Source: Bacteroidota bacterium (lineage in GTDB: Bacteria > Bacteroidota > Bacteroidia > Flavobacteriales > Flavobacteriaceae). Taken from it: a DNA stretch of 7,065 nt. The stretch spans positions 1-7,065 of the forward strand of contig JAEWLD010000232.1 of the NCBI GenBank assembly GCA_023393485.1. Direction: 5' to 3'. The translations under genes were made by a program, and so were the position numbers. Positions 1-6,348 of the stretch are shown piece after piece (within the stretch, counting starts at the first letter, position 1; every line of letters begins with the position of its first letter). Under the pieces are notes generated by a model. The model was not told the DNA's origin. It did not search any database and was given only the letters and a program-made list of their open reading frames with translations.

Positions 1-107
1 CCGACGCCTAGGATTTCCAATTTGCCGTACTCATTCTTCTTGCCGATCATCGCAACGATTTTCGTGGTTCCGATGTCTAGTCCTACTGCGATATTTTCTC
101 TTTCCAT
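1..107 (-). CDS. ftsA: Cell division protein FtsA, N-terminal 35 residues (runs off window)
   Basis: FtsA is an actin-like ATPase that tethers FtsZ to the inner membrane and helps recruit the divisome. Only the first 35 codons are visible; the gene continues past base 1. The translation starts MERENIAVGLDIGTTKIVAM and goes on through IGKKNEYGKLEILGVG. The stretch GLDIGTTK (residues 9-16) is the phosphate-1 loop of the actin/Hsp70 ATPase fold, and its place right after a short polar N-terminus fits FtsA. DnaK and MreB share the fold, but the gene's position just after ftsQ makes FtsA by far the best call. The ATG lies 6 bases after the ftsQ stop, and the next in-frame Met is inside the ATPase fold, so the start is secure. 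It is preceded by a strong Shine-Dalgarno sequence, which is odd for this phylum. Confidence 0.93.
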   Translation of the reverse strand, partial: MERENIAVGLDIGTTKIVAMIGKKNEYGKLEILGV

Positions 108-109
108 AA

Positions 110-115
110 CCTCCT
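110..115 (-). promoter_or_regulatory. Shine-Dalgarno-like AGGAGG before ftsA, overlapping the ftsQ stop
   Basis: On the minus strand the ftsQ-ftsA junction reads TAGGAGGTTATG. The ftsQ stop TAG shares bases with a full AGGAGG core, and only TT separates that core from the ftsA ATG. No other start in the window has such a match. Spacing of two bases is shorter than the usual 5-9, so it may act poorly as a ribosome binding site or be accidental. Confidence 0.4.
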
Positions 116-839
116 ATTTAGTGCAAACCACCTGCTCGGTAAACTTCAGGTTGATCATTTTATATTTTGTAATTGTACTGTCTGTAACCGCTTTTTGAAA
201 AAAAGCTTTGTAATTATTGAACTTTCTTTCGATGTTGATCGTCTTGCCGAAATCAATCTTGTAATTGAAATTCCGGTTGGCCAAAACAATGTTTCCCGTT
301 GGCGAAACCGTCGCGCCGATGATGTTCTTCTTCAAAAAATCGTCGTCGTGGACAATCCTGAACATCTTGGCAATTTCCTTCCTGTTGCCGTCATTGACCG
401 AGCCCGTGATGAGCGGAACTCTGGCTGAATACTGGTCAGAAAGCGGCATCGTATTCCCTTCGTAATCAATGTAAAAGGAACCGTTCTCGTCCAACACTCT
501 GGCAATGGGAGTTTTTTGCTTGACCCTGGCTTTGAGCACGCCGTCAATCGTCACAAAAACCTCCGATTTTGCTATCATTTCGTGCGCGTTTAACTGGCTT
601 TCGAGCCTGTTCAAATCTACTTTATCTTTACGAATGCTTCTTGCGCCCCTATTATTTTCTATTAACAATTTATTAACCGATTCATTGGTTATGAAAAGGT
701 TATCGTCGCCGGTAAATTCAACCACCGACTTGGTCAGCATGCGCTCTTCATTGCGTACGGTCGTAAAGGCAAAAAGGAAAATCATTGCCCCGAAGATGAG
801 TACCAGCCTGATGTTTGTCCAGTTGAATATCTTTTTCAT
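114..839 (-). CDS. ftsQ: Cell division protein FtsQ/DivIB (241 aa)
   Basis: FtsQ is a bitopic membrane protein of the divisome that links early cytoplasmic components to the FtsL/FtsB and septal synthase complex. The sequence shows a short basic cytoplasmic N-terminus, one membrane segment at about residues 11-28 (rich in Leu, Ile and Phe), and then a periplasmic domain. Residues about 36-108 look like the POTRA domain (VVEFTGDDNLFITNESV, later SEVFVTIDGVLKARVKQKTP). The rest is the beta domain, ending in NLKFTEQVVCTK, an ending I associate with Bacteroidota FtsQ. Sequence identity in this family is low, so the call rests on topology plus position between murC and ftsA. The start overlaps the murC stop as ATGA, suggesting coupled translation. 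The gene is slightly shorter than the E. coli protein (276 aa). No ddl gene lies upstream, unlike in enterobacteria. Confidence 0.9.
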   Translation of the reverse strand: MKKIFNWTNIRLVLIFGAMIFLFAFTTVRNEERMLTKSVVEFTGDDNLFITNESVNKLLIENNRGARSIRKDKVDLNRLESQLNAHEMIAKSEVFVTIDGVLKARVKQKTPIARVLDENGSFYIDYEGNTMPLSDQYSARVPLITGSVNDGNRKEIAKMFRIVHDDDFLKKNIIGATVSPTGNIVLANRNFNYKIDFGKTINIERKFNNYKAFFQKAVTDSTITKYKMINLKFTEQVVCTK

Positions 840-2173
840 AATGCTTCTTTTATGTCGTGTACCATTTCCCCGATATCGCCTGCGCCAATTGTCACAATTA
901 CCTTATTAGGTGCAGATTGCAGCGCCGGAATCAATTCGCCTTTTTGTAACAACCGCTTATTTGGGTTGGCTATTTTGTCCATCAGCCACGCTGAAGTAAT
1001 GCCTTCAATCGGCAATTCACGCGCTGGATAAATGTCGAGCAATATCACCTGGTCGAACTGTGACAGGCTTTGGGCAAATCCGTCGGCAAAATCCCGCGTA
1101 CGGCTAAAGAGATGCGGCTGGAAAACCGCGAGGATTTTTTCGGCCGGATACAATTCGCGTACGGCCTGATGCACGGCATTGATTTCAGTCGGGTGATGCG
1201 CATAATCGTCGATGTATACTTTTGTGTCAGTCTTGATCTGATACGAAAAACGACGGCGGATTCCCTTAAACGACAGCAAAGCCTTGGCGATGGCCTCGGT
1301 CGGGGTGCCGAAATTTTTTGCCATCGCCAAAGCCATTACCGCGTTTGTCAGGTTGTGGTTTCCGGGCAGGCCGAACCGCAAATCCTTAATGAATTCCGTC
1401 GGCGTCTGCACGTCGAAAACATATTGTGAATTTTCAATACGGATATTGAAAGCCTTAAAATCAGCGTCGCCGCGGACTGCCACTGTCAAACCGTTGAGCG
1501 GCAGTCCTTTTGCGACGAATAAATCTTGTTTGTTTTCTACTTTGGCAGCGAATTCGGCAAACGATTCCTCGATCGCGGCCTTGTCTCCATAAATATCCAA
1601 ATGGTCGGCGTCCATTGAAGTCACGCAAGCGATGTTCGGATGCAAGTGCAAAAACGACCTGTCAAATTCGTCGGCTTCGACTACGGTAACCGTTTTGCCT
1701 TCACCAATCAAATTTGAATTGTAGTTCTCGACGATGCCCCCGACAAATGCCGTCACATCGGCGCCGCTTTCATATAAAATATGTCCGAGAATGCTCGATG
1801 TCGTCGTCTTGCCATGCGTTCCGGCAACGGCAAAACAAAATGTGCCTTTGGTGATGATGCCGAGTACTTCGGCCCGTTTTTTCACCTCATAATTCCTTTC
1901 GAGAAAATAATTCCACTGCGAATGCATCACCGGAACGGCCGGCGTCACCACGACTAAGGTGTTGTCCTGGTTGAAACTTTCCGGAATCATCGAAATCGAA
2001 TCCTCAAAATGTATCGGAATACCGCTTTCGATCAATTCCGAAGTCAATTCGGTCGGTGTCTTATCATAACCCGCAACGTCCTTGCCGATCGTCTTGAAAT
2101 ACCGCGCGAGCGCACTCATGCCGATGCCGCCGATGCCGATGAAAAAGACGTTATGGATTTGGTTTAGGTTCAT
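836..2173 (-). CDS. murC: UDP-N-acetylmuramate--L-alanine ligase MurC (445 aa)
   Basis: MurC is the cytoplasmic ATP-dependent ligase that adds L-alanine to UDP-MurNAc, the first step in building the stem peptide. Domain 1 (UDP-substrate binding) opens with a glycine-rich loop GIGGIGMSALA (residues 13-23). The central ATPase domain has the P-loop AGTHGKTTT (117-125), EADEFDRSF (166-174), which holds the Mg-binding acid, DADHLDIY (188-195) and GNHNLTNA (271-278). The C-terminal domain shows FKGIRRRF (302-309), DDYAHHPTE (322-330), FQPHLFSRT (351-359) and GAGDIG (430-435). THGK and YAHHP separate MurC from MurD/E/F, and all key motifs look intact. Length is normal for Bacteroidota and shorter than E. 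coli (491 aa). The ATG directly abuts an 8-base repeat array and has only an A-rich leader (GACTAAAA), with no Shine-Dalgarno. The stop overlaps ftsQ. Confidence 0.98.
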   Translation of the reverse strand: MNLNQIHNVFFIGIGGIGMSALARYFKTIGKDVAGYDKTPTELTSELIESGIPIHFEDSISMIPESFNQDNTLVVVTPAVPVMHSQWNYFLERNYEVKKRAEVLGIITKGTFCFAVAGTHGKTTTSSILGHILYESGADVTAFVGGIVENYNSNLIGEGKTVTVVEADEFDRSFLHLHPNIACVTSMDADHLDIYGDKAAIEESFAEFAAKVENKQDLFVAKGLPLNGLTVAVRGDADFKAFNIRIENSQYVFDVQTPTEFIKDLRFGLPGNHNLTNAVMALAMAKNFGTPTEAIAKALLSFKGIRRRFSYQIKTDTKVYIDDYAHHPTEINAVHQAVRELYPAEKILAVFQPHLFSRTRDFADGFAQSLSQFDQVILLDIYPARELPIEGITSAWLMDKIANPNKRLLQKGELIPALQSAPNKVIVTIGAGDIGEMVHDIKEAL

Positions 2174-2213
2174 TTTTAGTCTTAAAGTCTTAATGTCATA
2201 AAGTCATAAATGC
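2174..2213 (-). repeat. 8-base tandem array, start-side arm (abuts murC ATG)
   Basis: Read on the plus strand this arm is five octads: TTTTAGTC, TTAAAGTC, TTAATGTC, ATAAAGTC, ATAAATGC. The first octad touches the murC ATG at 2171-2173. It is the inverted counterpart of the array at 2232-2271, with 32 of 40 positions matching when octads are aligned in order from the outside in. The third octad (TAATGTC against TAAGGTC) and the fifth (ending GC rather than TC) deviate at the same places in both arms. Confidence 0.85.
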
Positions 2214-2231
2214 AAATGTTGATGGGTCAAA

Positions 2232-2271
2232 GCCTTTACGACTTTATGACCTTACGACTTTATGACTTTAT
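2232..2271 (-). repeat. 8-base tandem array, stop-side arm (contains murG stop)
   Basis: On the minus strand this arm reads ATAAAGTC, ATAAAGTC, GTAAGGTC, ATAAAGTC, GTAAAGGC. The first octad encodes the last MurG residues and the second contains the murG stop TAA. Together with the arm at 2174-2213 it could fold into an imperfect 40-base stem with an 18-base loop (2214-2231). No U-run follows the stem, so it does not look like an intrinsic terminator. Confidence 0.85.
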
Positions 2272-3354
2272 CAATTTCACAATCTCATCTACAATTTCCT
2301 TAGTCGCATTCGGCCTTGCCAACTTTTTAATGTTCTCGCCGAGCTCGCGTTGTTTGTTTTCATTCGAAAGCAAATCGTTGAACACCGATTCAAACTGCGA
2401 ATCGAGTTCGGATTCCTTTATCATCAACGCGCCGCCTTTGTCCACGATGGCTTTTGCGTTTTTGGTCTGATGGTCTTCGGCCACGTTAGGCGACGGAATG
2501 AAAATCACCGGTTTGCCAACGAGACACAGTTCCGAAACCGACGACGCACCCGCACGCGAAATCACGATGTCAGCGGCGGCATAAACCAAATCCATGCGGT
2601 CAATGAACGCCATGACCTGTATATTTTCTTTTTCGCCGAAATGCTTGTACTGGTCGTAATAAAACTTGCCGCATTGCCAGATTACTTGTACGCCATGGGC
2701 AACAATCGAGTCGATTTCGTTTGCGACCAATTGGTTGATTCGGCGCGCGCCGAGACTTCCGCCTAGAATCAAAAGTGTCTTTTTATCCGCATCGAGTTTG
2801 AAATATTCGACTGCTTGCGCCTTTTTGCCGCCTATCGCAATCAAATCCTGACGTACCGGATTTCCGGTCAAAACGATTTTGTCTTTCGGGAAAAACCGCT
2901 CCAGTCCGTCATAGGCAACGCAAATCTTTGCCGCTTTTTTTGCCAGCATCTTATTTGTGATTCCCGGATATGAATTCTGCTCCTGAACCAACGTCGGAAT
3001 TCCCGCCGAACCCGCAGCCTGCAATGTCGGGCCGCTCGCAAAACCGCCGGTGCCGATCACGACATCGGGTTTGAATTCACGGATGATTTTTCTGGCTTTG
3101 AAAATACTCGACAGTAATTTTATCGGAAACATCATGTTCTGCAAAGTGAGCTTTCGCTGTAGTCCGGCAATCCACAAACCCTTGATTTGATATCCGGCCT
3201 GCGGGACTTTCTGCATTTCCATCTTGTCCTCGGCACCGACAAACAAAAATTCAGCATCGGGAAACCGAAGTTTCAATTCATTGGCAATGGCGATCGCCGG
3301 GTAAATGTGCCCGCCGGTTCCGCCGCCGCTTAGGATAAATTTTTTCTGTGCCAC
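2260..3354 (-). CDS. murG: UDP-GlcNAc:lipid I N-acetylglucosaminyltransferase MurG (364 aa)
   Basis: MurG is a peripheral inner-membrane GT-B glycosyltransferase (family GT28). It adds GlcNAc from UDP-GlcNAc to lipid I, producing lipid II. The N-terminal domain has the glycine loop [10 protein letters not shown] (residues 11-20), a second loop GTGGFASGP (101-109) and EQNSYPG (125-131). TGNPVR (163-168) leads into the C-terminal domain, with [11 protein letters not shown] (197-207), the donor-binding [10 protein letters not shown] (266-275) and AEDHQTKNA (292-300). All are in the expected order and intact, and length is typical. The start is a GTG giving [15 protein letters not shown]. The upstream frame stays open to a TGA at 3445-3447 but offers no ATG, and the GTG lies the usual short distance before the glycine loop. 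No Shine-Dalgarno is visible. The last codons (IKS-stop) are written by an 8-base tandem repeat. Confidence 0.97.
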   Translation of the reverse strand: MAQKKFILSGGGTGGHIYPAIAIANELKLRFPDAEFLFVGAEDKMEMQKVPQAGYQIKGLWIAGLQRKLTLQNMMFPIKLLSSIFKARKIIREFKPDVVIGTGGFASGPTLQAAGSAGIPTLVQEQNSYPGITNKMLAKKAAKICVAYDGLERFFPKDKIVLTGNPVRQDLIAIGGKKAQAVEYFKLDADKKTLLILGGSLGARRINQLVANEIDSIVAHGVQVIWQCGKFYYDQYKHFGEKENIQVMAFIDRMDLVYAAADIVISRAGASSVSELCLVGKPVIFIPSPNVAEDHQTKNAKAIVDKGGALMIKESELDSQFESVFNDLLSNENKQRELGENIKKLARPNATKEIVDEIVKLIKS

Positions 3355-3381
3355 GAATTCTCGAATTTCTGTTTCTAATTT

Positions 3382-3427
3382 CTTGCAGCGCAGCAGTCTT
3401 TCCTCTTGCAGCGCAGCGGTCTTTCTT
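3382..3427 (-). repeat. 23-base tandem duplication in the ftsW-murG gap
   Basis: Two adjacent 23-base copies (3382-3404 and 3405-3427) match at 21 of 23 positions, differing at 3395/3418 and 3403/3426. The shared core on the plus strand is CTTGCAGCGCAGC followed by GTCTTTC. The repeat fills most of the 79-base gap and is flanked on both sides by A-rich GAAAT(T)AGAAA-like sequence on the minus strand. It is a direct repeat and, unlike the repeats in the other two long gaps, does not form an inverted pair. Confidence 0.85.
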
Positions 3428-3433
3428 CTATTT

Positions 3434-4789
3434 CTATTTCTTCTTCAACACCGCGTTCATCGGATTGCTCGACAAACTCTCCTCAATTGAATAATTTTCG
3501 TTTTTGAGTTCGGCCGCTTCACCGTTGGCAATTGCAATCATCGCCGCTTCGGCAGCTTCTTCACGCTCGATTTGCGCGTCGATCATGCGTTGGAATGCTT
3601 CTTCACGTTTTTGTTTCTCGTCAAGTTCGGCTGCGATTTCTTCCTCTTTTTTGGTGACGCCGATAATGATTCCGATCGCGATGCAGGTCATCCAGATTGA
3701 GCTACCGCCGGATGAAATCAGTGGCAATGTCTGTCCTGTCACCGGCAAGAGTTCCGTTGCGACGGCCATGTTGATCAAAGCCTGGAATATGATCGGGAAA
3801 CCGAGTCCGACAACCACGAGTTTGCCGAACACCGAATTGGCTTTATGCGCCGCGACAATGAATCTGAAAAACAACAACAGGTACAAAATCATCACGCCGA
3901 GCCCGCCAATCAATCCCCATTCTTCGACGATGATCGCGTAAATAAAGTCCGACGAAGACTGTGGCAAAAAGTTCTTCTGTACGCTTTTACCCGGGCCGAG
4001 ACCGTAAATGCCGCCGGACGCGATTGCGGTTTTGGCCTTTTCAATTTGGTAATGCTCGTCATCAGCGTCTTTGTCATGCGCGTCAGAGCGGTAATTTTCG
4101 AGACGTTTTTCCCATGTATTGACACGGCTGAAAAACTTTGCCTCTGGAAATGCTTTCCCCAATATGATAAAGAACGTCAGGGCAACGACGCCCGAAGCGA
4201 GGATCAAACCGATATATCTCAAAGGATATTGACCGATGAAAACCAACATGATTACCATCGCAAACATGAGTGCGGCAGTTGAAAAATTGGCCGGCAAAAT
4301 GAGTCCGATCGTTACAAATACAGGCGTCCACAATTCCCACAGCGATTCTTTGAAAGTAGCTGGTGTTTCACGTTTCTTCGATAAATAGCGCGCAACGAAA
4401 ACCATAAGGATAATCGACGCTAGTGTCGAGGTCTGGAACGTGATGCCAATGAACGGAACCTGAATCCAACGCGCCGCATTGGCTCCTGCGATCACGGTGC
4501 CTTTGACGAGTGTGTAACCCAATAACAACCACACAATGGGCAACGCAATCATAGATATACCCCGGAAATAGTGATAAGGCACTTTATGCACCCAATATAT
4601 CATGCAGAAGCCGATGAGCACGTGGGCAAAATGTTTAACCAGATAAGCGATGGTATTGCCCGTACCTTCGCCCATGTACGCCAGGTTACTGCTCGCGCTG
4701 AAAACCGGCATGAACGAGAACAGCGCCAATAGAGCAACGAATGCCCAAATGACTTTGTCTCCACGTAGTTTGCTGAGTAGTTCAACCAT
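3434..4789 (-). CDS. ftsW: Septal peptidoglycan polymerase FtsW (SEDS family, 451 aa)
   Basis: FtsW is a polytopic inner-membrane SEDS glycosyltransferase that polymerises lipid II at the septum with its partner class B PBP (FtsI, expected further upstream). Many hydrophobic segments run from residue 13 to 377. SEDS landmarks are [20 protein letters not shown] (102-121), where most relatives have QPSE instead of QTST; the large loop with [19 protein letters not shown] (264-282), whose Asp281 aligns with the proposed catalytic Asp; and [17 protein letters not shown] (348-364). These mark it as SEDS; FtsW rather than RodA rests on position between murD and murG. After the last membrane segment there is a tail of about 70 residues, Glu/Ala/Lys-rich and probably coiled coil, ending MNAVLKKK. 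An in-frame TAA lies two codons before the ATG, which fixes the start. The ATG is fused to the end of a 7-base repeat array and lacks a Shine-Dalgarno. Confidence 0.96.
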   Translation of the reverse strand: MVELLSKLRGDKVIWAFVALLALFSFMPVFSASSNLAYMGEGTGNTIAYLVKHFAHVLIGFCMIYWVHKVPYHYFRGISMIALPIVWLLLGYTLVKGTVIAGANAARWIQVPFIGITFQTSTLASIILMVFVARYLSKKRETPATFKESLWELWTPVFVTIGLILPANFSTAALMFAMVIMLVFIGQYPLRYIGLILASGVVALTFFIILGKAFPEAKFFSRVNTWEKRLENYRSDAHDKDADDEHYQIEKAKTAIASGGIYGLGPGKSVQKNFLPQSSSDFIYAIIVEEWGLIGGLGVMILYLLLFFRFIVAAHKANSVFGKLVVVGLGFPIIFQALINMAVATELLPVTGQTLPLISSGGSSIWMTCIAIGIIIGVTKKEEEIAAELDEKQKREEAFQRMIDAQIEREEAAEAAMIAIANGEAAELKNENYSIEESLSSNPMNAVLKKK

Positions 4790-4858
4790 TAGTTGTTAGT
4801 TTTTAGTTGTTAGTTGTTAGTTGTTAGTTGTTAGTTGTTAGTTGTTAGTTGCTAGATG
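4789..4858 (-). repeat. 7-base tandem array, start-side arm (fused to ftsW ATG)
   Basis: Read on the plus strand, ten heptads follow in perfect register from 4789: TTAGTTG, TTAGTTT, seven more TTAGTTG, then CTAGATG. Position 4789 is also the first base of the ftsW ATG on the minus strand, so the ftsW leader is (CAACTAA)n running into TGG. The array is the inverted partner of the five-heptad arm at 4980-5014 and looks like the same arm with five extra units. Slippage could change its copy number between strains. Confidence 0.95.
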
Positions 4859-4979
4859 GGTTGTCTAGCTACTTACATTTCAGACATCATGAAACTTTAT
4901 CTAACTGTTTTTACTATTAATCTTTTTATCTTTAAAATCTAAACTTCAATTTATAGTAGCCACATCTGGCGAGAAGCAA
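4859..4979. other. AT-rich core between the heptad arms, no gene
   Basis: About 120 bases between the two heptad arrays. No open reading frame of useful size, no tRNA-like cloverleaf and no obvious terminator is visible on either strand. The only candidate signal is a weak promoter-like pair on the minus strand at 4947-4980. The core is AT-rich compared with the flanking genes. Confidence 0.6.
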
Positions 4980-4980
4980 T
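4947..4980 (-). promoter_or_regulatory. Weak Bacteroidota-type promoter candidate upstream of ftsW
   Basis: On the minus strand ATTG (4980-4977) is followed after 21 bases by TATAAATTG (4955-4947). This loosely resembles the Bacteroidota sigma-A pattern TTTG ... TAnnTTTG, but neither box is complete and the spacing is at the long end. It could give ftsW-murG-murC-ftsQ-ftsA an internal start, but it may be chance in AT-rich sequence. Confidence 0.17.
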
Positions 4981-5014
4981 ATCTAACCACTAGCCACTAA
5001 AAACTAGCAACTAA
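4980..5014 (-). repeat. 7-base tandem array, stop-side arm (contains murD stop)
   Basis: On the minus strand five heptads follow in register: TTAGTTG, CTAGTTT, TTAGTGG, CTAGTGG, TTAGATA. The murD stop TAG is part of the first heptad. From the outside in, the order of variants (TTAGTTG, then YTAGTTT, ending in YTAGAT) is the same as in the arm at 4789-4858, and 24 of the first 28 bases match. The two arms are therefore related as an inverted repeat, not just similar low-complexity sequence. Confidence 0.88.
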
Positions 5015-6348
5015 AGATTCTGCACCGCAACCTTAAACTGCCTTCCCCGATCTTCGTAATTCTCAAACAGATCGAAACTCGCGCAAGCCGGTGACAGCAG
5101 TACGGCATCGCCTTTTTCGGCCATGCGGGATGCCGTGCGGACAGCGTCCTGCATGTTATCGACTTCGACCATGATATCAACCACATCCCCAAATGCGTCG
5201 ATGATTTTTTTGTTGTCAACGCCGAGGCAGATGATTCCTTTAACTTTTTCGCGGACGAGCGACATCAGTTCGGTATAGTCATTCCCTTTGTCTACACCGC
5301 CGACGATCCAGATTGTTGGAACCGTCATCGAGTCCAGCGCAAAAAAAGTCGCATTGACGTTCGTGGCTTTTGAGTCATTGATGTACTGGACGTTCTGGAT
5401 TTTCAGCACTTTTTCCAGGCGATGTTCAACGCCCTGGAAATTCGAAAGGCTTTCGCGGATGACAGCCTTGCGGATGTTCATGAGTTTGGCTACCGAGGTA
5501 GCTGCCATCGCGTTCTTGAGGTTGTGTTTGCCTTCAAGCGCAATGTTTGCGGTTTCCATCGTGAATTCTTCTTCGTTGATGTTGATTTCCATAGTGTCGT
5601 TTTTGATTTGTGCTCCTTTGCTGTAACTTTTTGTCAGCGAAAAAGGAATGAGTTGGGCATTTGTTTTATTGTTTTGGAGCCAATCCAGGATGACCAGGTC
5701 GTCGCCATCGTAGATCAGGTAATCTGATTCGGTCTGGTTCATCGTGATGCGGAACTTTGACGCGATATAGTTTTCGTATTTGTAATCGTAGCGGTCCAGG
5801 TGATCGGGGCTCAAATTCGTAACTACAGCAACGTCCGGACGGAAATTAACGATGCCGTCCAACTGGAAAGTGCTGAGTTCAAGCACGTAATAATCAAACT
5901 TGTCCTCGGCGACCTGCCAGGCAAAACTCTTCCCGATGTTGCCGCCAAGCCCTACATTCAATCCGCCGCGCTTCAACAAATGATACGTGAGCGATGTTGT
6001 CGTGGTTTTGCCGTTGCTTCCCGTGATTCCGATAATTTTGGCTTTGGTAAACGGCGCCGCGAACTCGATTTCGGAAATCACCGGGATGCCTTTTTCCATC
6101 AGCTTTTTTACGACCGGCGATTTGTCTGGAATGCCGGGGCTTTTCATCACGATGTCGGCGTTCAAAACCAACTCCTCGGTATGGGTTTCCTCTTCCCAAT
6201 CGATTTTGTTGATCAACAGCACTTCTTTGTAATGCGCCTTGATTTTGCCGAAATCCGACACGAATACGTCGTAGCCTTTCTTTTTGCCCAAAATCGCAGT
6301 GCCTACGCCGCTTTCGCCACCCCCTAATATGACTAGTCTTTGTGCCAT
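5011..6348 (-). CDS. murD: UDP-N-acetylmuramoyl-L-alanine--D-glutamate ligase MurD (445 aa)
   Basis: MurD is the cytoplasmic ligase that adds D-glutamate to UDP-MurNAc-L-Ala using ATP, the second stem-peptide step. The N-terminal Rossmann-like domain begins LVILGGGESGVGTA (residues 5-18). The ATPase domain has the P-loop GITGSNGKTTTTS (107-119), GLGGNIG (133-139), ELSTFQLD (157-164), NLSPDHLDRY (178-187) and ASKFRI (196-201), whose Lys198 is the likely carbamylated lysine. HNLKNAMAA (275-283) and FQGVEHRLE (304-312) follow. The C-terminal domain has NDSKATNVNAT (324-334), GGVDKGNDY (350-358) and LLSPACASFDLFENY (417-431). ELSTFQLD and SPACASFD set it apart from MurC, MurE and MurF. Nothing is missing and the length is normal. 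Its ATG overlaps the mraY stop by one base (TAATG), so translation is probably coupled. Its stop lies in a 7-base repeat. Confidence 0.98.
   Translation of the reverse strand: MAQRLVILGGGESGVGTAILGKKKGYDVFVSDFGKIKAHYKEVLLINKIDWEEETHTEELVLNADIVMKSPGIPDKSPVVKKLMEKGIPVISEIEFAAPFTKAKIIGITGSNGKTTTTSLTYHLLKRGGLNVGLGGNIGKSFAWQVAEDKFDYYVLELSTFQLDGIVNFRPDVAVVTNLSPDHLDRYDYKYENYIASKFRITMNQTESDYLIYDGDDLVILDWLQNNKTNAQLIPFSLTKSYSKGAQIKNDTMEININEEEFTMETANIALEGKHNLKNAMAATSVAKLMNIRKAVIRESLSNFQGVEHRLEKVLKIQNVQYINDSKATNVNATFFALDSMTVPTIWIVGGVDKGNDYTELMSLVREKVKGIICLGVDNKKIIDAFGDVVDIMVEVDNMQDAVRTASRMAEKGDAVLLSPACASFDLFENYEDRGRQFKVAVQNL

Noticed and set aside
836..839. Missing ddl gene between murC and ftsQ as an unusual deletion
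   Set aside because: The clean ATGA overlap shows a settled junction, and I associate ddl absence at this spot with Bacteroidota in general.
2221..2227. Shared GATGGGT in the octad loop (2221-2227) and just inside the heptad arm (4855-4861)
   Set aside because: A seven-base match in segments of this size could easily be chance, and no further similarity surrounds it.
2174..2271. Intrinsic terminator after murG
   Set aside because: The possible stem is AT-rich and imperfect, and the sequence that follows runs straight into the murC ATG without a U-run.
3504..4282. Long plus-strand open frames opposite ftsW (two of 145 codons)
   Set aside because: They lie wholly opposite a gene with clear SEDS motifs, overlap each other, show no recognisable domain, and have the composition expected of an antisense frame.
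4789..4858. CRISPR array
   Set aside because: The 7-base units are contiguous with no spacers, and no cas gene is present.
4789..5014. Inserted miniature transposon (MITE)
   Set aside because: The arms resemble terminal inverted repeats, but I see no target-site duplication outside them, and exact placement from stop to start codon in an essential operon is hard to explain by random insertion. A genome-wide search could revive this idea.
5800..6327. 175-codon plus-strand open frame opposite murD
   Set aside because: It is antisense to the conserved N-terminal and ATPase domains of MurD and has no family signature of its own; it is a shadow frame.
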